From Massilia sp. METH4 (GTDB lineage: Bacteria; Pseudomonadota; Gammaproteobacteria; Burkholderiales; Burkholderiaceae_D), in the NCBI RefSeq assembly GCF_037094685.1, contig NZ_CP146614.1, positions 3,534,001-3,598,000 on the forward strand: DNA of 64,000 nucleotides, read 5' to 3'. This document shows, one piece after another, positions 48,249 through 59,585 of the stretch (positions are counted from its first letter, which is position 1; every line of letters starts with the position of its first letter). The notes under the pieces are model-generated. The model was not told the origin of the DNA, did not search any database, and saw only the letters and a list, made by a program, of their open reading frames with translations. The position numbers and the translations under genes are program-made.

Positions 48249-49010
48249 TCACATCTGCTTGAACAGGTGCAGGAAGCTCCGGCTTACTTCCAGCTTTTCC
48301 GGCCGTCCCTTGATCATTACCAGGTGACGGCCGCGGATGTCGCGGGTCACGCCTTCGATCGCGTTCACATTGACCAGCGTGGCGCGATGAATCTGCCAGA
48401 ACAGCGATGGGTCCAATTCCTCGGCCAGGTCGCGCACCGGCTTGCGGATCAGGGCCTCGAACTTGTCCGTCTGTACGCAGGTATATTTTTCATCCGACCG
48501 GAAGAACAGGATTTCCTCCACCGGGATCATGCGCAGGTCCTGGCCGATGCTGGCCTGGATCCATTGCAGGAACTTGGGCTTGGGCGCCGCGATCTTCTCG
48601 GCGAGCTGCGACAGCATTGCGGTCACGCTGGCGTTCACGTCGCCGGCCGGCTTGTGCAACCGGTCCTTCAGGCGGTCGGCGGTGATTTTCAGCCGTTCCT
48701 GCTCGGGCGGCTTGAGCACGTAATCGACCGCGCCGCGCTCGAAAGCTTCCACCGCATAGGCATCGTAGGCGGTGACGAACACGACATGGCTCTTGCCGCC
48801 GATGGCGGCCGCCGCTTCCATGCCGGTCTTGCCGGGCATGCGGATGTCCAGGAAAGTGAAGTCGGGACTGAGCTCGTCGACGAGCGCGATCGCCTCGTCG
48901 CCATTCTTGGCTTCGCCCACGATCTCCAGATCCGGCCAGACCTGGCCCAGGCGCATGCGCAGCTGGTCGCGCATCAATCGTTCATCGTCGGCTAAAATCG
49001 CGGTAGGCAT
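48249..49010 (-). CDS. LytTR-family response regulator
   Basis: A 253-residue regulator: receiver AILADDERLMRDQLRMRL and phospho-acceptor in FTFLDIRMPGKTG, KPPEQERLKI, then a LytTR domain with FRSDEKYTCVQTDKFEALIRKPV and FWQIHRATLVNVNAIEGV. The kinase gene upstream (49180-50496) is of the matching LytS type. A stretch of 12-base repeats lies between the two. Start at the ATG that begins the receiver. Confidence 0.88.
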   Translation of the reverse strand: MPTAILADDERLMRDQLRMRLGQVWPDLEIVGEAKNGDEAIALVDELSPDFTFLDIRMPGKTGMEAAAAIGGKSHVVFVTAYDAYAVEAFERGAVDYVLKPPEQERLKITADRLKDRLHKPAGDVNASVTAMLSQLAEKIAAPKPKFLQWIQASIGQDLRMIPVEEILFFRSDEKYTCVQTDKFEALIRKPVRDLAEELDPSLFWQIHRATLVNVNAIEGVTRDIRGRHLVMIKGRPEKLEVSRSFLHLFKQM

Positions 49011-49109
49011 GGGGCGCACTCGTGAGGGCAATGGGTGCCAATTATTCAATGAATCGGTGCACTGTGCAATGCCCCTGTTGCCCCATTGCTCGCCGGGTTG
49101 CCTGTAGCG

Positions 49110-49169
49110 TTATCTGCCGCCTTATCTGCCGCCTTATCTGCCGCCTCATCTGCCGCATTACCTGCCTTC
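49110..49169. repeat. Five tandem 12-base repeats between kinase and regulator
   Basis: TTATCTGCCGCC occurs three times exactly from 49110, followed by TCATCTGCCGCA and TTACCTGCCTTC. It fills most of the gap between the kinase and regulator genes and lies in the probable leader of the regulator mRNA. Confidence 0.75.
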
Positions 49170-49179
49170 GTGGCAGCCG

Positions 49180-50496
49180 TCACTTGTGGGCGCCTTCGGC
49201 GAGTTGGTAAGGCACTTCGATGGTGGCGATCACGCCGCTCGGCTTGTTGGGCTCGATGCGCAAATGGCCGGCGTCCCCGTGCAGGAGTTTCAGGCGCTCC
49301 CGTATCGTTACCAGGCCCAGGCCCGTGCCGTCGCTGGGCTTGGCGCCGAAACCCAGTCCGTCGTCCGTCACGATCACGCGCAGCTTGCTGTGTGCCACGT
49401 CGGCGCGCACCTTGAGCGTGCCGCCTTCAGGTTTGCCTTCGAGCCCGTGCTTGATGGCGTTCTCCACCATCGATTGCAGCATCATGGGCGGGAAGGCCGC
49501 GCTGCGCAGGCCGTCGGGAATGTCGAAGTCGATCGTCAGCCGTTCTTCCATCCTCATTTTCAGCAGGGCCAGGTAGGCCAGCACCATGTCGGCTTCGCGG
49601 CCCAGGTTGGTGATCAGCGTGTTGTCGCGCATTTGCGGCAGGACGGCGCGCAGGTACTTGATCAGGCTGCGCTGCATGGCCGAGGCGCGCGGCGGGTCCG
49701 TTTCGATCAGGTGTTCGACGGAAGCGAGCGTATTGAACAGGAAGTGCGGTTCGACCTGCGCCTGCATCATCTGCATCTTCGCTTCCGAGAGCTGGCGCTG
49801 CATGGCGGCGCGCTCGGCGGCGGCGTTGGCTGTCTGCGTTTCCGCCTCCGCCTTCTTCTTCCCGCCCATGAGCGCTTTCATGCCGAACAGCGTGAGCACG
49901 AGCAGGAAGACAAAGCTCTGGAACCAGGTCGACGCCTGTTCGTGGTAGCGCGACACCTTTTCCTCGGCCGCATTGTCGACAGCTTCTTCGAGTGCGTTGG
50001 ACAGTTCTTCGCCGATCTGGGGCGGCAGCTCGATGTGCACTTCTTCGCCAGGCAGGGTGGTGACGACAGGCGCTTTCGCCATCGGCGCGGCAGGTGCCGC
50101 CGGGGCTGCCCCTGGGGCGTCAGGCGCACCGGCCGCTTCGGGAGCATCAGGCGCGTCGGGAGCTTCAGGAGCTTCAGGAGCTTCCGGCGACTCGGGGGGA
50201 GTCGGATTGCGCAGCTTGCCGCCGCGCGGGTTGAAGTGGATGCCGCTGTCATCGATGACGATGCTGGTGTCCCCCGAACTCGGCCGTTTGTGGGATCGGA
50301 TGACCACGTCATCATCCATCGTCGGCGAGAACAATTCGTCCTGCAGGATCGAGGCCGCGATCAGGGCGAGCGCGGCGAACAGGAAGAACTTCCACCAAGA
50401 CAGTTGGGTAACCCAGGTGGCGGTACGGTCGAAACCCTTGTGCAGCGAGGCCAGGATGGCCTTCAGGGTTTCTTGCAATTTTGGGGTGGGGAACAT
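49180..50496 (-). CDS. LytS-type sensor histidine kinase with Glu-Ala-Pro repeat
   Basis: A 438-residue kinase. A membrane helix near residues 35-50 (KFFLFAALALIAASIL), a periplasmic region of about 150 residues that includes a disordered stretch of EAP/DAP units, a second membrane helix (FQSFVFLLVLTLFGMKAL), then the His_kinase box AQVEPHFLFNTLASVEHL and ATPase motifs MVENAIKHGLE and DDGLGFG. It works with the LytTR regulator downstream. The acidic Pro-rich repeat in the sensor part is unusual and its role is unknown. Confidence 0.86.
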   Translation of the reverse strand: MFPTPKLQETLKAILASLHKGFDRTATWVTQLSWWKFFLFAALALIAASILQDELFSPTMDDDVVIRSHKRPSSGDTSIVIDDSGIHFNPRGGKLRNPTPPESPEAPEAPEAPDAPDAPEAAGAPDAPGAAPAAPAAPMAKAPVVTTLPGEEVHIELPPQIGEELSNALEEAVDNAAEEKVSRYHEQASTWFQSFVFLLVLTLFGMKALMGGKKKAEAETQTANAAAERAAMQRQLSEAKMQMMQAQVEPHFLFNTLASVEHLIETDPPRASAMQRSLIKYLRAVLPQMRDNTLITNLGREADMVLAYLALLKMRMEERLTIDFDIPDGLRSAAFPPMMLQSMVENAIKHGLEGKPEGGTLKVRADVAHSKLRVIVTDDGLGFGAKPSDGTGLGLVTIRERLKLLHGDAGHLRIEPNKPSGVIATIEVPYQLAEGAHK

Positions 50497-50640
50497 CGAG
50501 GCGTCCGTTCTCTATCTAGGCGAGCAAGTGTAGATAACGTTACGCAAAACTGTCCACCGGGGCGAGGGCGGTGCGACAGTCTGCGCAATCGCGGTGCTGG
50601 AACGGAAAAGCGGAGGATGGCCCGAGGAGCAAAAAAGTGC

Positions 50641-50669
50641 TTGCGTGCCGTTGGGCCAGTTGCTATAGT
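50641..50669 (+). promoter_or_regulatory. rrn promoter P1
   Basis: TTGCGT and TATAGT separated by 17 bases; a good sigma-70 match. Confidence 0.7.
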
Positions 50670-50738
50670 TCTGTCCCTCGCAGCAACGCAGCTGTCACGA
50701 AAGTGAAACAAGCAGCTTGATGTGAGTAGATGAGAAGC

Positions 50739-50767
50739 TTGACGAATCGCACGAAACACTCGATAAT
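50739..50767 (+). promoter_or_regulatory. rrn promoter P2
   Basis: TTGACG and GATAAT separated by 17 bases, about 100 bases downstream of P1, as in typical tandem rrn promoters. Confidence 0.75.
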
Positions 50768-51015
50768 CTCGCTTCTCTGCTGCTGACAAACACAACGATT
50801 TGTCGCTGAATGCAGCAAGCGCCGAATGGCAAGAATTCTTTAACAATCAACAGTCGATAAGTGTGGGCGTTTGATGATGTGCCCGGGACTTCGGTCCCGA
50901 AGCTCAAAATATATAGCATCAAACGTTCACGCAAAATAAACGTAATCATCTTCGGATGATTCGTCAGTATTTTGAGTGAATGACCCTCGGCAGCAATGCC
51001 GAGACAACAGAGATT

Positions 51016-52549
<1,534 letters not shown>

Positions 52550-52639
52550 GAGTAGGCACTGACCGCAAGGTCGTGCATCAAACGCTCACACTTATCGACT
52601 GTCGAATGAAGAAGAAACAGTAGCACCGCAAGATCATGC

Positions 52640-52716
52640 GGGTCTGTAGCTCAGCTGGTTAGAGCACCGTGTTGATAACGCGGGGGTCGTTGGTTCGAGC
52701 CCAACCAGACCCACCA
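52640..52716 (+). tRNA. tRNA-Ile (GAT)
   Basis: 77 bases including an encoded CCA. Acceptor stem GGGTCTG / CAGACCC, T-arm GGTTCGAGCCC, anticodon GAT at 52674-52676. In the 16S-23S spacer, as usual. Confidence 0.97.
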
Positions 52717-52736
52717 CGTATTGCACAGAAATCCCT

Positions 52737-52812
52737 GGGGGATTAGCTCAGCTGGGAGAGCACCTGCTTTGCAAGCAGGGGGTCGTCGGTTCGATCCCGT
52801 CATCCTCCACCA
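52737..52812 (+). tRNA. tRNA-Ala (TGC)
   Basis: 76 bases with encoded CCA; anticodon TGC at 52770-52772, T-arm GGTTCGATCCC. Second spacer tRNA. Confidence 0.97.
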
Positions 52813-53024
52813 AAAAGCTTAAACGTAAGCGTGACGAGTTCACATTTATGTTTAGTCTTTTAGAGACTTAAGCTGTTTCGTTCTTTAACAATCTGGATGA
52901 AGTAAAGTTTTATTAAGCGTGGATCGAAAGATTCACACTTAGGGTAGTGTTCGAAAGAACGCATACAAAAACTCATCAAGCACAGTAGTAAATGCATTTG
53001 AAGCTATAGCCGTCAAGGTTATAG

Positions 53025-55902
<2,878 letters not shown>

Positions 55903-56025
55903 TAACCTTGACGGTTGTATTTAATTTTTCAGTGCATTTACTCTTGATGAGTGACCCAAAACTTTACTGAATCCAGATTGAGCAGTAGCGTCGCCCTGTA
56001 GCGGGACGATACTGCGTACAAGTCA

Positions 56026-56140
56026 TGCCTGATGACCATAGCAAGTCGGTCCCACCCCTTCCCATCCCGAACAGGACCGTGAAACGACTTTGCGCCGATG
56101 ATAGTGCTGCAACCAGTGTGAAAGTAGGTTATCGTCAGGC
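56026..56140 (+). rRNA. rrf: 5S ribosomal RNA
   Basis: 115 bases from TGCCTGATGACCATAGCAAG to TTATCGTCAGGC; the ends pair. CCATCCCGAACAGGACCGTG is the typical loop B/C region. Confidence 0.95.
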
Positions 56141-56152
56141 TGTTATACCGAG

Positions 56153-56184
56153 AAAGCCCGTAGCGTGATCGCTGCGGGCTTTTT
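56153..56184 (+). terminator. rrn terminator 1
   Basis: Hairpin AGCCCGTAGCG-TGAT-CGCTGCGGGCT followed by T-run. Confidence 0.88.
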
Positions 56185-56274
56185 CCATTTTCTGCTTCCG
56201 TCTCATCCGTGCATACCCTCCGCTTCGAGCTGTCGAATGCGCCGATCGTTCGGCCGGGCACTGCCCGACCTCAC

Positions 56275-56325
56275 TGCTGCAACCAGTGTGAAAGTAGGTT
56301 ATCGTCAGGCTGTTATTCCGAGAAA
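56275..56325 (+). pseudogene. 3' remnant of a second 5S rRNA gene
   Basis: The stretch 56275-56325 matches 56105-56155 with one mismatch, 170 bases downstream. It covers the last 36 bases of 5S and the bases that follow it. The 5' two-thirds of a 5S gene are missing. It reads as the remainder of a tandem 5S duplication, or of another rrn end, after a deletion. Confidence 0.8.
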
Positions 56326-56354
56326 AGCCCACCAGTGATCTGGTGGGCTTTTTT
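56323..56354 (+). terminator. rrn terminator 2
   Basis: Hairpin AAGCCCACCA-GTGATC-TGGTGGGCTT followed by T6. It follows the 5S remnant as terminator 1 follows the real 5S gene. Confidence 0.9.
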
Positions 56355-56356
56355 CA

Positions 56357-56708
56357 TTTGCGCGTCGTAAGACAAAACCCAGCCCACAAGCAATCCCCGG
56401 GGTCCGACCCGGCGGGGCGTAGCGGTGCGGGCATGCATGCCCGTACTCTCTCCTGACCCCGGCTCTTGCCGTTGGGGTTGGATTCAAAGCTTGCGGCCTG
56501 CCAGCGAATCCTAGAAACACGGCAGGGCTATTGTCGTTTTGGTACCGGTAGCTCGAAAATACCCGTCACGCGCTGCTCACATCCCTGCGAATACCTGTTG
56601 CTTAAATGTTGTTAATATCGCTCTCGATATTCTGATGACTGCCCAAAATCAATTCTCGAGCCCGGTTTCACGGTAAGCTCTGCATTTTTGCAACTGCAGG
56701 GCATCGAC
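56357..56708. other. Intergenic region downstream of rrn
   Basis: 352 bases without a gene. It includes a palindromic GCGGGCATGCATGCCCG at about 56428-56444 and an AT-rich stretch before the next gene (TGTTGTTAATATCGCTC). No clear promoter motif can be assigned. Confidence 0.45.
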
Positions 56709-58409
56709 ATGATTCGCAACTTCCTCGCCGCGGCCGCTGCCGCGTTTACGACGTTCGCCAGCGCTGCGGAGTCGACGAGGAGCCCATCACCGGCCGGGTT
56801 GAAAGGTGCACTGGAGTCGGAATCGATCGGCCTGCTGCCCGCCGGGAGCATGCGGCTCAATACCGGTAAATGCGGCGATTGCACGGCGCCGAAACAGGGC
56901 CTCTGGTACTTCGAGAACGAATTGATCGGCATACCAGGTGCGGGTGCGGCGGTATCGGGTTTCACCGCCGGTGTCGACAGGAAAGCCGATGTGCGAAACT
57001 GGGCGGCAACGCAGCATGCGGGAAAGCTGGCTTATCCGTCCCTGGTGTGGATCGGCGCCCCGAGCATCCTCGAAGGCGCGGTCATGCTGCCGGGCGGCCA
57101 GCGGGTGCGCACTGCGGACGGCAGCGAACTCGACATGAAGCTCGTTCCCAAGATTTCCACCAACCTGTCATATGCGAACGAGGCCACTGCCGCCTACTTT
57201 TCTGGGCGCGAAGTCCGCATGCGGGGGACCTTGAACAGTGCGGCTGGGAAGGATGTCTTCGTGGCCCGTACGATCTGGCCCAGCGATTTTGCTCTGGACC
57301 CGGCGCAGCTGCAAAGTGCACCCCTGCGCCAGCCCGCCGACCTGGCCGCCTTCGTGCGCGAGCCGGTCAAGGAAGGCCGCGGGATCGAAACACGCTTGCT
57401 GTGGGAACGGCATCCCGGCAAGACGCGCGACTGGAAGCAAAAGCCCGTGCTGGCATTCGTGCTGAACGGGGCGCAAGGCGACGACGACGAATCGCTGGGC
57501 GGACATTTCGCCGTTGCCACCGGCCATATCGGCGCGCGGGCCGAATGGCACGACTGGGCCGTCAATAATTTCTACAACCTGGATTCGTTCAGCGAAAAGG
57601 GCATCGTCGCCGCGACGCTTCCCATGGACAGCTACCTGATGGACTTGAACAGCGGCCAGCAGTACTACCGCCCGTCCTATATGCTGGTCGCAGTCCTGAA
57701 CAACGAACGTGCGGCGGTCGCATTCCAGGGCGGCGTGCAGCGCGTCTTCAACCAGCTGTACCGCCATGATTTCCAATACCGCCACGCCAGCGCCAACTGT
57801 GCCGGCATCAGCGTGGACGTGTTCGACTCGCTCGGCTGGCAGCTTCCCAAGCGCGGCCCGACCGCCCCGTTGAAGTCCCTGGCGGCCTATACCTATATCG
57901 CGGCCAAGGATGGCAGCTTGCAGGCCGGCCGCAAGATCTATGATTACCTGAACGAAGAGCAAACCCGCCTGTTGCCTGCGGTGGCGTTCGAGGCCGCCGG
58001 GCTGGACCTGCTGGAAATTATCGGCGGCGACGACAAGCAACGCCGCTTGAGCGCCTACGAGCAGCAGCTCAAGAGCGATATCGAAGCCATCATCCTGGTG
58101 CGCATTCCGCAAGTGCCGTCCAGCCGCGTAATGGGCTCGGCTCCGGTATTCTCGTTCGACGAATTCCGCGCGCGGGTTCCCGAGAACCAGGCAGACTGGA
58201 AGGTCGTGCCGGTCGCCGCCCGCCCATTTCCGGCGGCACTGCGCGACCCCGCGAGCGCGGTGGAGGCCGAACCGTCGCCGGTCCCGTTGCCGATCGCCGG
58301 CATCGGCCTGTGCGGCGTGCTGGGGGCGCTCCTGCTTTGGCGGCGCAAGGCCAGGAAGAAGCACGCCGGCAAGCCGGCCGCCCCGGCGACTAAAGAACTG
58401 GTGCATTGA
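56709..58409 (+). CDS. Exported protein with PEP-CTERM-like tail and possible permuted papain-type domain
   Basis: 566 residues. Signal peptide IRNFLAAAAAAFTTFASAAE. The middle contains GGHFAVATGHIG (about 275-285) and ANCAGISVDVFDSLGW (about 369-384). A His before a Cys in such strands resembles permuted NlpC/P60-like hydrolases (DUF4105 and related families), but this is inference. The C-terminus PSPVPLPIAGIGLCGVLGAL plus WRRKARKKHAGK looks like a VPLP/PEP-type exosortase signal. The start is the ATG at 56709; a start seven codons earlier is less likely. Converges on the VWA gene. Confidence 0.72.
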   Translation: MIRNFLAAAAAAFTTFASAAESTRSPSPAGLKGALESESIGLLPAGSMRLNTGKCGDCTAPKQGLWYFENELIGIPGAGAAVSGFTAGVDRKADVRNWAATQHAGKLAYPSLVWIGAPSILEGAVMLPGGQRVRTADGSELDMKLVPKISTNLSYANEATAAYFSGREVRMRGTLNSAAGKDVFVARTIWPSDFALDPAQLQSAPLRQPADLAAFVREPVKEGRGIETRLLWERHPGKTRDWKQKPVLAFVLNGAQGDDDESLGGHFAVATGHIGARAEWHDWAVNNFYNLDSFSEKGIVAATLPMDSYLMDLNSGQQYYRPSYMLVAVLNNERAAVAFQGGVQRVFNQLYRHDFQYRHASANCAGISVDVFDSLGWQLPKRGPTAPLKSLAAYTYIAAKDGSLQAGRKIYDYLNEEQTRLLPAVAFEAAGLDLLEIIGGDDKQRRLSAYEQQLKSDIEAIILVRIPQVPSSRVMGSAPVFSFDEFRARVPENQADWKVVPVAARPFPAALRDPASAVEAEPSPVPLPIAGIGLCGVLGALLLWRRKARKKHAGKPAAPATKELVH

Positions 58410-58439
58410 CCCATCGGCCGCGGCGGGATACGCCGGCGG

Positions 58440-59585
58440 TCAGACGTGGACGATGCCCGCCCCGGCTGCCCACTGTTCCAGGTCCTCGCGCTTGATCGCC
58501 GCCGCCATCAGCTCGGGGAACAGGTCGGGAGTGCAGGCAAAGCACGGTGCTCCCATCGCCACCAGTTGCGCCGCATTGTGCTTGTCGTACGAGGGTGCCC
58601 CCTTGTCGTCCAAGGCCAGCAGCACGATGAATTGCACGCCGCTGGCGATCATGGCCGCGGCGCGCTTGAGCATTTCTTCGTTACGCCCGCCTTCGTACAA
58701 GTCGCTGATCAACACGAAAATCGTATCCTTCGGCCGCCTGACCAGGCCCTGGCTGTAGGCCAGCGCGCGATGGATGTCGGTACCCCCGCCCAGCTGGGTG
58801 CCGAACAACACCTCGACCGGGTCCGACAGCAATGGCGTCAGGTCGACCACGGCGGTATCGAACACGACGACCGAGGTGCTGACGGCCTTGATGCTGGCGA
58901 GCACGGCCGCAAACACGCTGGCATAGACCACCGAGGGCGCCATCGAACCGCTCTGGTCGATGCACAGCACGATGTCGCGCAGGGACCGGCCCTTGCGGCC
59001 AAAGCCGATCCGCGTCTCCGGAATGATGGTCTGGTAGTCCGGCTGGTAGTGCTTCAGGTTGGCGCGGATCGTGCGCATCCAGTCGATCTCGTTATGGCGC
59101 GGCCGGCGGTTGCGCGTTGCCCGGTTGAGACTGCCCGTGACGGCCTGGCGCAAGGGACTGGCCAGCTTGCTCTCGAGCTCGCGCACCACCTTGCTGACGA
59201 CCGCCCGTGCGGTGCTGCGCGTCTTGTTCGGCATGATGCGATTCAGGCTCAGCAGGGTAGCGACCAGGTGCACGTCCGCCTCGACCGCCTCCAGCATTTC
59301 GGGTTCGCACAGCATCCGCTGCAGGCCGAGCCGATCGAGCGCATCCTTCTGCATGACTTGCACGACCGTGGAAGGAAAATACTGGCGGATGTCGCCCAGC
59401 CAGCGCGCCACGTTCGGCGCCGAGGCGCCCAATCCTCCACGCGGCGAGCCCGGCTCGCCGCCATACAGTGCGTCGAGCGCCCGGTCCATCGCCAGGTCGC
59501 TGGCCGACAGGGGCGTGTCGACGGCGCCGCCGAGCACGAGGCGCCAGCGGCGCACGGCTTCCGCCGGGTCGAGATCATTCGCCAT
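58440..59585 (-). CDS. VWA-domain protein of the MoxR/DUF5682 cluster
   Basis: A 381-residue cytosolic protein. Residues 1-190 are helical without recognised domain; residues 200-375 form a von Willebrand A domain with MIDAS motif DQSGS (210-214) and GGGTD (266-270), so it should bind a metal and a partner. This layout is like CoxE/YehP-type VWA proteins that work with MoxR ATPases. It is the last gene of the operon and overlaps DUF5682 by 11 bases. The partner or substrate is unknown. Confidence 0.85.
   Translation of the reverse strand: MANDLDPAEAVRRWRLVLGGAVDTPLSASDLAMDRALDALYGGEPGSPRGGLGASAPNVARWLGDIRQYFPSTVVQVMQKDALDRLGLQRMLCEPEMLEAVEADVHLVATLLSLNRIMPNKTRSTARAVVSKVVRELESKLASPLRQAVTGSLNRATRNRRPRHNEIDWMRTIRANLKHYQPDYQTIIPETRIGFGRKGRSLRDIVLCIDQSGSMAPSVVYASVFAAVLASIKAVSTSVVVFDTAVVDLTPLLSDPVEVLFGTQLGGGTDIHRALAYSQGLVRRPKDTIFVLISDLYEGGRNEEMLKRAAAMIASGVQFIVLLALDDKGAPSYDKHNAAQLVAMGAPCFACTPDLFPELMAAAIKREDLEQWAAGAGIVHV

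Larger units (their letters stand above)
50497..51015 (+). other. Promoter and leader region of the rrn operon
   Basis: 519 bases between the divergent kinase gene and 16S rRNA, with no CDS. It holds two sigma-70 promoters (see next entries), a boxB-like hairpin GACAAA...TTTGTC (50785-50804), and a boxA-like ATTCTTTAACAATC (50835-50848). The boxB/boxA pair is the antitermination signal of rRNA operons; a second boxA lies before 23S at 52881. Confidence 0.75.
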
